Origin: Azospira restricta
Lineage (GTDB): Bacteria > Pseudomonadota > Gammaproteobacteria > Burkholderiales > Rhodocyclaceae
DNA: 64,000 nt
Assembly (NCBI RefSeq): GCF_016858125.1
Contig: NZ_CP064781.1
Location: 310,001-374,000, forward strand
Direction: 5' to 3'
Within the stretch, counting starts at the first letter, position 1; the number at the start of each line of letters is the position of its first letter. The notes below the pieces were generated by a model. The model was not told the origin of the DNA and searched no databases. It worked only from the letters and a program-made list of their open reading frames with translations. The translations under genes and the position numbers were made by a program. Shown in pieces: positions 1 to 8,927 of this stretch.

Positions 1-693
1 CGTCAGGCGCGCGACGACCGCAAAAACCGCGCCGATCTGAAGCGGAGCCATTGCGGCGGGGGGGACCCATTCGGCACGCAGCGGGTCGACACCCGCTCCA
101 CGTGCCATGAGTCCGAGCAGCAACTGTTGAAAGGGTATGTAGGAATCGGCGACAAAGGGATTCAAAACATCGTGCTTCGCAAACGCGAGAGCACCGACGT
201 GAAAGTGGGTGCGCTGAAACAAGTCGAGTACCGGGAAATCGGAATAGATCACAACACTCGCTGCGTATCGAATCAGGACCAGAGGAGTGCCGACGAGCAA
301 GACGACTCTCAACACGCCCCGGTCACCGGCGCCAGGCCAGATCTCTCTGCCCAAGAGAAGAACACCGATCGCGGCCAAAACGCAAATGACGAAGAGGAGA
401 GCGTCGGCACCGCTACCGGTCAGTCCATACCGCTCAAGGACGACATACGCAAAGATGATGAACAGCGCTCCAAGAAGCCAGGCCACCAGCAGCGCCTGAA
501 CGCGCCCGACACCATCTGGAATCGAGCGCTGCCAACCGAACGCCAACAACAGGCCTAGTCCGGAGGGGATCAGGAGCGCGTAGGGTGCCGCCAGTGCTGC
601 GGTTGCCAGCGGCGGCAAAACACCCGCCGCGAGAATCAATAAGCCGAACGCGTAGGCTGCCACGCCAGCAATGACCTCTCGAGAAAACGCCAT
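1..693 (-). CDS. Multi-pass membrane protein, 3' end beyond window (possible GT-C glycosyltransferase or polymerase)
   Basis: Reading from an ATG at 693 the frame stays open to the left edge, giving 231 residues of an incomplete protein. The product is strongly hydrophobic, with about five predicted membrane segments, for example around residues 8-30, 36-52 and 65-85. They are followed by a soluble-looking stretch near residues 150-190 containing SDFPVLDLFQRTHFHVGAL. Acidic residues just after a membrane helix fit a GT-C glycosyltransferase or a Wzy-like polymerase, but no family signature was recognised. It starts 6 bp after the stop of the upstream capsule-type gene and ends the polysaccharide operon seen here. 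Function is inferred from context only. Confidence 0.7.
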   Translation of the reverse strand, partial: MAFSREVIAGVAAYAFGLLILAAGVLPPLATAALAAPYALLIPSGLGLLLAFGWQRSIPDGVGRVQALLVAWLLGALFIIFAYVVLERYGLTGSGADALLFVICVLAAIGVLLLGREIWPGAGDRGVLRVVLLVGTPLVLIRYAASVVIYSDFPVLDLFQRTHFHVGALAFAKHDVLNPFVADSYIPFQQLLLGLMARGAGVDPLRAEWVPPAAMAPLQIGAVFAVVARLT

Positions 694-699
694 CGCCAA

Positions 700-2067
700 T
701 CAGATTCCCGTTGCCAGATCGGCGCAGCGCATCAGCGAAGCCGCAAAAACGGCCACGTTGCCAGGTTCCACGTCGTACAACTCGCCTGGATGACTGCAAT
801 CCCAAACATCCTGAAAGAATCGCTCGACGCCTGTGTCGTCAATCTCCCGCCGCGGCGTCGCCAGTAGGGCAGGCAATTCGGCAAGGGACCGAACCCGCGT
901 CACCAACGGGCTGTCCTTGTAGAACGAATCGCCGAGCGCGAACACGCTCTTGCGATAAAGCAATGCTTCGGCGCCCGCCTTCGAATTGATCGTAACCACC
1001 GCTTCCGCTGCCGAGAGCACCCAATGGTTGTTGATCGCCGGCGACAACAGGACCAGGTTGTCGTGACGACGAAGCAGTTCCGCAGTCCGAACCGGGTCGA
1101 TCGCCCCGATCAGCGCCGGGTGCTCCTTGATCGCCACGCGCCAGCCCAGGGGCGCGCAGCGGCAAAGGAAGTCGATCGTCGCGAGCTGATCCAGATACTC
1201 CGGGGAACGCACGGTCAGCGCGAAGTCGGCCGGAACGTGGAGCGGGTAGTAGAGCAGCGGCCGGTCGGTCGGCAATTGCCGGTAGTGCCGTGCGAGTTTG
1301 CGGGAGTTCAGGAACATGCGGACGTGGCGACCGACGTGCCCGCCAATGTGCTCGAACTCCTCACGCTGACCACGGACATGCTTGGCCACGAGCTTCTCCA
1401 CCAGCCGGCGGACGTTGCGCGGATCGGCCAGCTTGCGGCCGGCGCTCCGGTAATGCAGGCGGTCCTTGCTCGGAATGACCACCGCCTGCGTGGTGCGGAC
1501 GCCCGCAATCGAGTTTCGGACGGCCGGCGAGGCCGGCGCACCGCCCGGCACGACGCGCGGCGCGGAGAAGGTGTTGGGGGTGAAGAAGACGCGTCCGCGA
1601 AAGAACGACGGTTCGATGAACCAGTTGTCGATGCCGCGACTCCGGGCCGCGTAGAAGGCGGCCAGAACAGAGGTGAAGCCCCCCAGTTCCTGGACCATCA
1701 CCGGGTTCCTGCACTCACCGCGCCACGCGTCGACGATGCGCCCCATGGCCGCGAGGTGCCCCTTGAACTTGCGCACCAGTGCTGCCGTGTCGCGCAATTC
1801 GTATGCGGCTTTCTCGTGGCCGATCAGGAGCGCCGGGAGGTCCACCCCGAAATCGTGGAAATTCACCTCGTCGGGCTGCGCCGGCTGGTAGTCGAATGGA
1901 TTGAAGACGCGCGCGCCGGAACGTCGCAATTCGTTGGCCGCGCCTTCGTGAAAACAGACATGCGTTACGGCATGGCCGGATGCCTCGAGCTGGCGCCCCA
2001 GCGCCAGGAAAAACCGGCTCTGGTTGGCCGCGAGGCTGACGAAAAGCAGATCACGTGTTTCGGTCAT
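700..2067 (-). CDS. Capsule_synth-like polysaccharide biosynthesis protein
   Basis: Encodes 455 aa. The ATG at 2067 is preferred over an in-frame extension to 2160 because it overlaps the upstream stop as ATGA and begins MTETRDLLFVSLAANQSRFF, a typical Rossmann-like first strand. The central PLLYYPLHVPADFAL and later IKEHPALIGA segments resemble the Capsule_synth family (KpsC/KpsS-like Kdo transferases and relatives), where HP-containing motifs line the nucleotide-sugar site. It probably transfers or links sugars of the surface glycan in the cytoplasm. Its neighbours are another surface-carbohydrate protein and a flippase. The exact donor and acceptor cannot be read from sequence. Confidence 0.75.
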   Translation of the reverse strand: MTETRDLLFVSLAANQSRFFLALGRQLEASGHAVTHVCFHEGAANELRRSGARVFNPFDYQPAQPDEVNFHDFGVDLPALLIGHEKAAYELRDTAALVRKFKGHLAAMGRIVDAWRGECRNPVMVQELGGFTSVLAAFYAARSRGIDNWFIEPSFFRGRVFFTPNTFSAPRVVPGGAPASPAVRNSIAGVRTTQAVVIPSKDRLHYRSAGRKLADPRNVRRLVEKLVAKHVRGQREEFEHIGGHVGRHVRMFLNSRKLARHYRQLPTDRPLLYYPLHVPADFALTVRSPEYLDQLATIDFLCRCAPLGWRVAIKEHPALIGAIDPVRTAELLRRHDNLVLLSPAINNHWVLSAAEAVVTINSKAGAEALLYRKSVFALGDSFYKDSPLVTRVRSLAELPALLATPRREIDDTGVERFFQDVWDCSHPGELYDVEPGNVAVFAASLMRCADLATGI

Positions 2068-3485
2068 TTCTTTCTTACCGCAATGGTCGACAGCGGCGCG
2101 CCGGTTAGCGGGTTGCGGACAATGCTTGCAAGCGCCGGGACACCGTCGTCCAAGCGGCAATACTGTTCCAGGAGACCGATGACAAACGGCAACTCGATCC
2201 GCTTCTGCCGCCGACTCCTCTGCACCAGCTCAGCAAGTGTGGAAACCGGTTTCGAGCCTGCCAGCGCGCCGAGCGCGCCGCGCAAGACCTGAAGCGCGCT
2301 GGCGCGCGACCGGCCACCCCGAACGGCCGCCCCCAGGCTTCGACGCGCCGCCGGCTGCCGGTCGCCGAGCCTCGACATCAGAAAGGTCGCGACCCGGCGC
2401 GCCGATAATCCATCGCTCAAGTGATACCATCGCCCGACCTCTCTGGAAATCATGATTTTATCATACCCGGCCACCGCCGCGTCCGGGTCGGCGATCAGAG
2501 AAAGAAGCATTTCCGGATCGCCCGCCGGGCAGCTCAATCGCGACGGCAAAGGTGCATGGCGCCGCATCCGTTCCGTGTTGAGGTATTCGAGAGATATTGG
2601 CAGCTTGCCCAAGCGTACGGTATCGACCGCGCTCCCGCAGTTGAGGTGAACAACGCAGTCCGCGGCGAAGATCGCGTTGAGGATATCGCCCGCCCCATCC
2701 ACAATGACATTGGACAGCCCTGCAAACCGGTCACGATAAATTTGTGGATTCTCGAACGGGTGGGGGCGAACCAGCACAGTTTTTGCCGGAAACGTGCGGG
2801 CAATCAGTTCGACGGCATCAAGATACCTGGGGAAGACCGCCTTCAGCTCGTCGAACAGCTTCTCGACGTAGTCAGCCTCCCAACCCAGCGACTTGAAGAT
2901 GCGGCTCTCGTCTTCGGCCGAGCGCGTGAACTGAGGATTGATCGCGGAGAAATTCGTGTTGACGAGCACGAACCCGCGCCTCTCATACTCCAATACTTCG
3001 GACCAAGGCGCACAGCACAGGTCGTAGCGCGGGCATCCCGTCACGGCGAGCGCCTCGGCATCCATCCCGCTATGCTCCACGAAGGCATCTCGGACAGCCT
3101 CTCCCCAGAAACAGTAGTCATGAACCAGCGCGGCGAGGCCCGACTGGCGAATGCCGCGCGCCCAGTTAGCAGGTGAATCGAGCCCCGACTCGGATAGCAC
3201 GCCACCTTCGGTATCCAGAACGGCAACCCGATAATGCAGTGCGCGGTAGGTCTCGAGCAGAGACCGGTTGTTCTCCCGCGCATAGTTGACAACCACCAGA
3301 TCCGGAGCAAGGAGCGGCAAGTCGTATCCCTGCTGGTACATCGGAACCAGATAGGCCAGCGCGCCTAGCTTGGTAAACTCGTGGGCGAGCAGAACCAGGC
3401 CGCGCAGGTCTCGCCGGGGGTTGTCCACCACGATGGCGACCCGCGGGGAAGCCTCCACGATTTGATGGTGTCTGGTGTCGTTCAT
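2064..3485 (-). CDS. Surface carbohydrate biosynthesis protein (glycosyltransferase-like)
   Basis: Encodes 473 aa. It opens with RVAIVVDNPRRDLRGLVLLA and contains VLVRPHPFENPQIY near residue 240 and a conserved NCGSAVD segment. I recognise this pattern from the family annotated 'surface carbohydrate biosynthesis protein', which has a two-Rossmann GT-B-like layout. It is cytoplasmic and probably acts in glycan assembly. The start overlaps the flippase stop and its own stop overlaps the next start, both as ATGA, so the three genes are translationally coupled. The last 100 residues are Arg/Ala-rich and less conserved in appearance. The substrate is unknown. Confidence 0.75.
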   Translation of the reverse strand: MNDTRHHQIVEASPRVAIVVDNPRRDLRGLVLLAHEFTKLGALAYLVPMYQQGYDLPLLAPDLVVVNYARENNRSLLETYRALHYRVAVLDTEGGVLSESGLDSPANWARGIRQSGLAALVHDYCFWGEAVRDAFVEHSGMDAEALAVTGCPRYDLCCAPWSEVLEYERRGFVLVNTNFSAINPQFTRSAEDESRIFKSLGWEADYVEKLFDELKAVFPRYLDAVELIARTFPAKTVLVRPHPFENPQIYRDRFAGLSNVIVDGAGDILNAIFAADCVVHLNCGSAVDTVRLGKLPISLEYLNTERMRRHAPLPSRLSCPAGDPEMLLSLIADPDAAVAGYDKIMISREVGRWYHLSDGLSARRVATFLMSRLGDRQPAARRSLGAAVRGGRSRASALQVLRGALGALAGSKPVSTLAELVQRSRRQKRIELPFVIGLLEQYCRLDDGVPALASIVRNPLTGAPLSTIAVRKK

Positions 3486-4966
3486 TCGTTCGTCCGGCCC
3501 CTGGCCTTGCTCACCTTGCTTCCGATAAACGAGCGCAGGTCGTCCATTGACCCGCGGTCCAGCACCATGGCCGCCGTCGCGATGGTACCCGCCACAACGA
3601 CGGCCATCTTGGCGATGGCACTAAGCGCGACGCTATCGAATCCGGCTCGTGAGCCGACCCAGAAGGTAAGCAAACCCATCGACCACAAGATCAGGAGCCG
3701 CCGGCCATAGAACGGTCGTGGATAGGCACGGTGGGCCACCGCGATCTGCACCAGGGCGCGCACACCTGCTGCAATTGCGATGGCCCAGGCGGCGCCTATC
3801 GCTCCATGAGCGGGAACGAAGTAGCTCAACGCCACCAGTGACGCCGCCACCTGGACCGCGGATATCACAGGCCAGAGGGCGTTCTTCTTGGAGAGATCCA
3901 GCCCCCGTCCCATTGCCGTAGTAACCGCCTGGAGGTAGACAGTCAGGACGATCCACGGCACGAAAGCGTAGCTTTCTAGGTAGCGTTCGTCGAACACCGC
4001 GATGATTTCTCTGGAAAGCAGGGCAACCAGGAGCGCCGGCGGAAGCAGCAAGGCAACGTAGTAGAAAGAAAACAGGCCGACGATGGCTGGCGCGTCCTTG
4101 CGGTCGTGCATGACACGATACAGAAACGGAATCCAGGCCGACTTGAGCCCCTGGTTAACGACAACAACCGCCGATCCGAACTGGTTTGCAACGTTGTAGA
4201 GACCGATCGTGGCAAGCGGAACATGCTTGTCGAGGAAGTAGCGATCGAACAGGCTGATCGTTCCGTCAAGGATCGTCGCGGGAACCATGGGAAGGCTGTA
4301 GGAAAGCAGTTCGCGAAGATTTCTCGCTCGCCAAGCAGCGACGGCGCCGCGCCAGTAGTGCGCCGAGAGACCGACGGCCCAGCACGCGGCTCCGATCAGG
4401 CCCCCGAGCAGATAACCCGCCGCGCCCATCGAAAACCCGGCAACCATCATCACGCTCGCCGCAGACTGGGTCAGGAAGACCCCCGCCGTGATATAGGAAA
4501 ACTGCTTCACCTCGCCCCGGATTCGCAATACCGACAGCGGCAACGCGACCAAGGTCATGAAGAATGCCGTCCAGAGACCCACGAGAAAGAAAGGGACAGA
4601 ATCGACCTTTTCGAAGACTAGGTTAAACACCCGGTGCGCGATGGTGAGCGACAGACAAACCGCCAGGCTCCAGGCAACGATCCCGAACCAGATCGTTCCC
4701 AGGCGCTCCCTCCGCTGCTCCTCGCTCCACTCCGGGTAATAGCGCTGAACGGCGTCGTGCAAACCGAGTCCGAGCACCGGCACAAGAAAACCTTGCGTGA
4801 GTATTACGATCCCGATGACGCCAAAGTCCGTTGGGGTCAGAAACTTCCAGTAGACCGGAAGCAGGATGAACCAGCCCAGGCGTGACGCGACTACAACCAT
4901 TCCGTAAATCGTCGCGCCGCCCGCGAGGTGCTTCAATAGCTGGCCCCTGGAACTATCTGAAAACAC
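3482..4966 (-). CDS. Wzx-like polysaccharide flippase (MOP/MVF superfamily)
   Basis: Encodes 494 aa with 12-14 hydrophobic segments along the whole length. The N-terminal LLKHLAGGATIYGMVVVAS and the PTDFGVIGIVILTQGF region are typical of oligosaccharide flippases, which move undecaprenyl-diphosphate-linked repeat units across the inner membrane. The start is a GTG at 4966 preceded by a run of Gs that can serve as a ribosome-binding site; no in-frame ATG lies near. A flippase implies Wzx/Wzy-type assembly, although the two genes after it resemble parts of other capsule systems. The gap of 63 bp before it is the largest in this part of the operon. Confidence 0.85.
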   Translation of the reverse strand: MFSDSSRGQLLKHLAGGATIYGMVVVASRLGWFILLPVYWKFLTPTDFGVIGIVILTQGFLVPVLGLGLHDAVQRYYPEWSEEQRRERLGTIWFGIVAWSLAVCLSLTIAHRVFNLVFEKVDSVPFFLVGLWTAFFMTLVALPLSVLRIRGEVKQFSYITAGVFLTQSAASVMMVAGFSMGAAGYLLGGLIGAACWAVGLSAHYWRGAVAAWRARNLRELLSYSLPMVPATILDGTISLFDRYFLDKHVPLATIGLYNVANQFGSAVVVVNQGLKSAWIPFLYRVMHDRKDAPAIVGLFSFYYVALLLPPALLVALLSREIIAVFDERYLESYAFVPWIVLTVYLQAVTTAMGRGLDLSKKNALWPVISAVQVAASLVALSYFVPAHGAIGAAWAIAIAAGVRALVQIAVAHRAYPRPFYGRRLLILWSMGLLTFWVGSRAGFDSVALSAIAKMAVVVAGTIATAAMVLDRGSMDDLRSFIGSKVSKARGRTNE

Positions 4967-5029
4967 GCGACCGCCCCCCCAGGTCCGTATTAATCCGTGG
5001 CTTGAGAGATGCGCACATGCAGGCCTGCC

Positions 5030-5809
5030 TCACGCGTCCTTCCGACGCACCCTGACAAGCCCGTAGACCACTTCGAACAAGGTCGCAAGGACGAACAGAG
5101 CGAAATACACGGCCAGATAGACACTTACGGCCCGCAGCAGGACTGCGAGCACCAGAAGAACCGGCATTCCTGAAATCAGACCAAAGTAGAACTTCTTTCC
5201 GTAGCGCAGGAAAAGCGGTCTTGCAGCAGTGACCGCTGGCGAGCCTACACCCCCCTGCCCCGCCGATGCCTCACCTTCGCTCCCGACATTCCCCTGCGGT
5301 ACTTGGGACAAAATGAACGTTAGCCGCACGTAGAAGTAAGCTCTGAACAGGAATCCAAATGCAGTAGCCACCCCAAGAAACAACTCGACCGACGCCCCAA
5401 ATACTGGATTTCCGTACCGCGCATTACCCAACGCAAGCGCCATGAACAACAGGAAGGTCAGAGAGTCGACCAACCCATCGATCATCTTCCCGAAAAAAGT
5501 CGGATGCCCCGCATAACGAGCGATATTGCCATCCATGAAATCAATGAGATACGCAAACAAGTACAGCAATGCTCCAAGCATTAGCTGTCCCGTTGCGAGC
5601 ATCGCAAATGCGACAAGTAAACAGATTGCGCCGAAACCCGTTACCGCGTTTGCCGATACGCCATGCTTGATGAGAACTGCAGTAGGATAAAAAGAAACCG
5701 GTCGATACCAACGAAAGAAGTAATGCTCGGCATCAAAGACATTCTTCCTACTTCCGTAATATCCGCGCTTAATCTCACGAAAAATATCGATCACGGACTT
5801 CCCAGACAT
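5030..5809 (-). CDS. CDP-alcohol phosphotransferase family membrane protein
   Basis: Encodes 259 aa. The family motif D-x2-DG-x2-AR-x8-G-x3-D-x3-D is fully present at residues 90-115 (D90, D93, G94, A97, R98, G107, D111, D115), so metal-dependent catalysis is expected. About six membrane segments surround it. These enzymes move a phospho-alcohol or phospho-sugar from a CDP carrier to an alcohol acceptor at the inner membrane. Inside a glycan operon it could add a phospho-substituent or start a lipid-linked glycan rather than make phospholipid. It starts directly after the methyltransferase stop. The DNA is visibly AT-richer than its flanks, suggesting transfer. Confidence 0.85.
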   Translation of the reverse strand: MSGKSVIDIFREIKRGYYGSRKNVFDAEHYFFRWYRPVSFYPTAVLIKHGVSANAVTGFGAICLLVAFAMLATGQLMLGALLYLFAYLIDFMDGNIARYAGHPTFFGKMIDGLVDSLTFLLFMALALGNARYGNPVFGASVELFLGVATAFGFLFRAYFYVRLTFILSQVPQGNVGSEGEASAGQGGVGSPAVTAARPLFLRYGKKFYFGLISGMPVLLVLAVLLRAVSVYLAVYFALFVLATLFEVVYGLVRVRRKDA

Positions 5810-6442
5810 TTACGGTGCCTCCCGATGGATCCGAGCAATGACTCTGCTCACATGAGGATCCTCATCAAAGTACTTGGCATGCCCCTTACCTTCTACGGCG
5901 TAAGCAACCTCGAAACCGTACCTTGCCAGCACGCCAGAAAAATACTCGGTCGTCTGGTAGCGCCGGTAGTGATCCCCGAAGACCTTGCGAGTGTCACGAT
6001 CATTTTCGTTCCTGAATTCAAAATACGCGGTGACAGAACTGTTAGCGATCGAAGCGAAAATCGAAAACATCAGCTCTTGTTCATCATCGGTAATCGTATG
6101 TTGGAAGAAACGGCTGTACAAATAAAACGGCTCGTCTCCTACAAACGATTTGACTGCTTCCGTGTCCAATTTCGTGACATCTGAATTCAAATATTGCAGG
6201 CTCTTGCCGTGGTTGTCCCCGGCACGCTCCACGCAATAGCCGATGGCGCTCACAGAAGAATCGACCCCAAGAACGCGGAACCCATGGCTCGCCATCACCC
6301 GTGAATCTCGGCCGTTTCCGCACCCAAACTCGACGACTTTTGTACCACGCTTGGCCTCCTGGCAAAACATCGCACAAAACTGACTTGGAATGTCCAAAGC
6401 GAAGGTTCCCGAATAGAACTTATTCCAATATTCTGAATTCAT
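5810..6442 (-). CDS. Class I SAM-dependent methyltransferase
   Basis: Encodes 210 aa from the ATG at 6442, which has GGGAA five bases upstream; an in-frame extension to 6532 would run into the preceding SDR gene. The SAM-binding motif VVEFGCGNGRDSRVMASHGF and the following VLGVDSSVSAIGY strand are clear, so a Rossmann-fold methyltransferase is certain. The substrate is not; in this setting O-methylation of a sugar or of a lipid-linked intermediate is likely. Its stop is immediately followed by the ATG of the CDP-alcohol phosphotransferase, so the two probably act together. Base composition is noticeably AT-rich. Confidence 0.85.
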   Translation of the reverse strand: MNSEYWNKFYSGTFALDIPSQFCAMFCQEAKRGTKVVEFGCGNGRDSRVMASHGFRVLGVDSSVSAIGYCVERAGDNHGKSLQYLNSDVTKLDTEAVKSFVGDEPFYLYSRFFQHTITDDEQELMFSIFASIANSSVTAYFEFRNENDRDTRKVFGDHYRRYQTTEYFSGVLARYGFEVAYAVEGKGHAKYFDEDPHVSRVIARIHREAP

Positions 6443-6509
6443 ATATTTCCCGATAATCACAAAAATCAATGCGGATTCAAACGCCGAGTAACCTGGCGCA
6501 CTCAAACAC

Positions 6510-7355
6510 TCACCACGTACTCCTTCCCCCATCCATCACCACGTTCTGCCCGGTCATGTAGCTCGACGCATCCGAGCACAGGAACTGGACCGCGGCCCGA
6601 TACTCGTCGGCACGCGCCATGCGTCCGAGGGGAATCAGTTGCGACAGGCGGGCGACGAACTCGTCGTTCTGGCCGTTGTAGACGCCTCCCGGCGACAGCG
6701 CGTTGACGCGGATGCCGACCTCGTTCCAGTAGGTGGCGAGGTAGCGCGTCAGGCCGAGCAGCGCGGTCTTGATGACCGGGTAGGTGACCGGTTTGACCGG
6801 CTGGCTGTCGTCCGGCAGGCCGGGCTTTCTGTAGAGCCGCTGGTCGGGCGCGAATACCGCGAGGTCGGAGGCGATGTTGAGGATCGCGCCCCCCCCGTGG
6901 CCGGCCATCCAGCCGCCGAAGGCTTGGCTGCAGAGGAAGGCGCCGGTCAGGCCGACGTCGATCTGGTAGTGCCATTGCTCGAGCGGGAAGTGTTCGAGCC
7001 GCGAGGTTTCGACGATGCTTTCCTTGGTCACTTTCGGGTCGACCGCGGCATTGTTCACGAGCACATGGACGCCGCCGAGGCGTTCGATGACGGTGTCGAG
7101 CCCCTCGCGGACTGAGTCCTGGCGGGTGACGTCGAGCTTCAGAGCCATTGCCGCGTCATCGCCGAAATCGGACCGAATCCTGCCGGCCTCCGCCTCGGCG
7201 CGGGCGAGATCGATGTCGGCGATGACGACGCGGGCGCCGATCTCGGCGAGAGCGCGTGCGTGCTGGACTCCCAGCAGACCGGAGCCGCCGGTGACGACCG
7301 CGACGCGACCGGTCAGGTCGAAAGGCTTGGGCAATTGCAGGGCACGCGGGTTCAT
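6510..7355 (-). CDS. SDR oxidoreductase, PtmA-like (flagellin/ulosonate modification type)
   Basis: Encodes 281 aa from the ATG at 7355, which overlaps the upstream stop as ATGA. The N-terminal VAVVTGGSGLLGVQHARAL glycine motif binds NAD(P), NNAAVDP is the NNAG-equivalent and TYPVIKTALLGLTRYLA carries the YxxxK catalytic pair. The long insertion before the Tyr and the ending LCSDASSYMTGQNVVMDGG closely match what I recall of PtmA, the SDR in Campylobacter legionaminate and flagellin-glycan loci. It is probably a cytoplasmic sugar oxidoreductase in ulosonate or nucleotide-sugar formation. The substrate is uncertain because the other usual Ptm/Leg genes are partly absent. Confidence 0.85.
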   Translation of the reverse strand: MNPRALQLPKPFDLTGRVAVVTGGSGLLGVQHARALAEIGARVVIADIDLARAEAEAGRIRSDFGDDAAMALKLDVTRQDSVREGLDTVIERLGGVHVLVNNAAVDPKVTKESIVETSRLEHFPLEQWHYQIDVGLTGAFLCSQAFGGWMAGHGGGAILNIASDLAVFAPDQRLYRKPGLPDDSQPVKPVTYPVIKTALLGLTRYLATYWNEVGIRVNALSPGGVYNGQNDEFVARLSQLIPLGRMARADEYRAAVQFLCSDASSYMTGQNVVMDGGRSTW

Positions 7356-8104
7356 GATCGGGTCTGTCCTCCATCGACGACGTAGGTGGCGCCGGTGACG
7401 AAGGCGGCCACGGGGGATGCGAGATAGGCGACGAGCCGGCCGACGTCCTCGGGCCGGCCGAGGCAGCTCAGGGCCACGTCGCGTTCCAGCATCGATTCGA
7501 CGGCCGGGCGGTCCTCGCCGAGCTTTCTTTCCCAGACCGAGCCGGGAAAGAGGATGTTGCCGGGCGCGACGCTGTTGATGCGCACGCCCCGCTTGCCGAG
7601 GGGGCGTGCGGCATTGCGCACGAAGCTCTCGAGCGCGGCCTTGGCAGCGGCGTAGGCGACCGGACAGCCCAGCGCCTCGATGCCGCAGATCGACGAAATG
7701 CAGACGATGCTGCCGCGCGCGGACGCGAGAGCATCCGTGGCAGCCCACACCATTTGCGTGGTCGCGTGCAGGTTGAGGTCGAGAACGCGCCGCCATTCGT
7801 CGGGCGTCTCGCGGCCCGGCGGCACGGAAGCGCCGCTGCCAACGTTGCAGACTAGGATGTCGATCCGGCCGTGCCGCTCGAGCACGTCGCGGACGAGCGC
7901 CTGGCACGCCTCGGGCGCCCTCACGTCGGCGGCGAACGCCGACGCGCCGGGCACCGTGGCCGCGGCACCGGCGAGCCGCTCTGCGCCGCGGCCGTTGAGC
8001 GCCGCCGTGGCGCCCTCGGCGGCGAGCGTTTGCGCGATCGCCAGCCCGATCCCCGAGGACGACCCGGTGACGAGGGCGACCTTGCCGGAAAGTTCAAGAT
8101 CCAC
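7352..8104 (-). CDS. SDR family oxidoreductase
   Basis: Encodes 250 aa. The GTG at 8104 (VDLELSGKVALVTG) is chosen because GGTGGA lies just upstream; a TTG at 8122 is the alternative. Either start overlaps the end of the preceding isomerase gene. It is a classical short-chain dehydrogenase with VTGSSSGIGLAIA for the cofactor, a CNVG segment, SSICGIEALG with the catalytic Ser and VAYAAAKAALESF with the YxxxK pair. The ending ATYVVDGGQT is also typical. It probably oxidises or reduces a sugar intermediate of this cluster, but the substrate cannot be assigned. Confidence 0.85.
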   Translation of the reverse strand: MDLELSGKVALVTGSSSGIGLAIAQTLAAEGATAALNGRGAERLAGAAATVPGASAFAADVRAPEACQALVRDVLERHGRIDILVCNVGSGASVPPGRETPDEWRRVLDLNLHATTQMVWAATDALASARGSIVCISSICGIEALGCPVAYAAAKAALESFVRNAARPLGKRGVRINSVAPGNILFPGSVWERKLGEDRPAVESMLERDVALSCLGRPEDVGRLVAYLASPVAAFVTGATYVVDGGQTRS

Positions 8105-8927
8105 TGGCGTTCCACCAAGCAAGGGTCATGTCGCGGTAACGGGCGATGGCGCCGGCATGGTCACCGTCGTCCGCGCGCGCAGTTTGCAGGATGAAGTTGC
8201 CGGCGTAACCCGCCTTGCGCAGTGCCGAGAACACGGTCGGGAAGTCGGCATTGCCGGTGCCCAGCGGCACGGTCGTCCCGCGCAGCACGCGGTCCTTGAC
8301 GTGGACGTTGTCGATGCGCCGGCCGTAGCTGCCGATCTCCTCGGCCGCCGCGTAGCCGAGCGCGGCGCTGTTGCCGATGTCGTAGTTGATGCCGAAGGCG
8401 TCGGCCGGAAAACGGTCGATGAAGCTCGCCAGGCGCGCTGCAGGAAAGTCGGATTCGAAGACGATCTTCATCCGCTGTCGGACGAGGCGTTCGCGCAGCG
8501 GCAGCAGGCCGTCGATCAGCGACGCTTCGTGTTCCGGAGCCGTGAGCGAGCCGTTGTCCACCAGGGGAATCAGGACGTACCTGATCCCCACGTCGGCCGA
8601 CGCATCGAGGATGGCCTGCAGGTCGGCCAGCAGGGTTTCGCGCGCGCCCCCTTCCGCCTTGAAGAAGGGGGCCTGCATGAAGCAGTCGCCGGTGAGCGAC
8701 TGGACGCGTACGCCGTGTTGCGCGGAGAGCTGCCTGATCCGCTGGCGGCCGGCATCGGTCATCAGCGGGTTTTCGTACAACCTGTCATGGTCGAGCGTCC
8801 ACTCCATCAGTCCGATGCCCAGGCGCTCGGCCGCCGGAAACTCGATTTCCCAATCACGCCAGGGGAAGGCCTGGATCTTCCCGTCCACCCGATCGCACAA
8901 CCGGCCCTGCATGAATCCGATGTCCAT
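8094..8927 (-). CDS. Sugar phosphate isomerase/epimerase family protein (xylose isomerase-like TIM barrel)
   Basis: Encodes 277 aa from the ATG at 8927. Features of the AP-endonuclease-2/xylose isomerase-like barrel are visible: MDIGFMQGRLCD at the start, FESDF for a metal-binding Glu, INYDIGNSAALG with the Asp, and IDNVHVKDRVLRG with the conserved His. These divalent-metal enzymes isomerise or epimerise sugars. It lies between two SDR genes and overlaps both, suggesting an oxidation-isomerisation-reduction sequence on one sugar. A related barrel is fused to the NeuB-type synthase upstream. The substrate is unknown. Confidence 0.8.
   Translation of the reverse strand: MDIGFMQGRLCDRVDGKIQAFPWRDWEIEFPAAERLGIGLMEWTLDHDRLYENPLMTDAGRQRIRQLSAQHGVRVQSLTGDCFMQAPFFKAEGGARETLLADLQAILDASADVGIRYVLIPLVDNGSLTAPEHEASLIDGLLPLRERLVRQRMKIVFESDFPAARLASFIDRFPADAFGINYDIGNSAALGYAAAEEIGSYGRRIDNVHVKDRVLRGTTVPLGTGNADFPTVFSALRKAGYAGNFILQTARADDGDHAGAIARYRDMTLAWWNASGS

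Noticed and set aside
1024-2292. Long plus-strand open frame of about 420 codons opposite the capsule-type gene
   Set aside because: Its translation is Arg/Asp/Val-rich with no recognisable domain and it mirrors the codon pattern of the minus-strand gene; typical antisense frame in GC-rich DNA.
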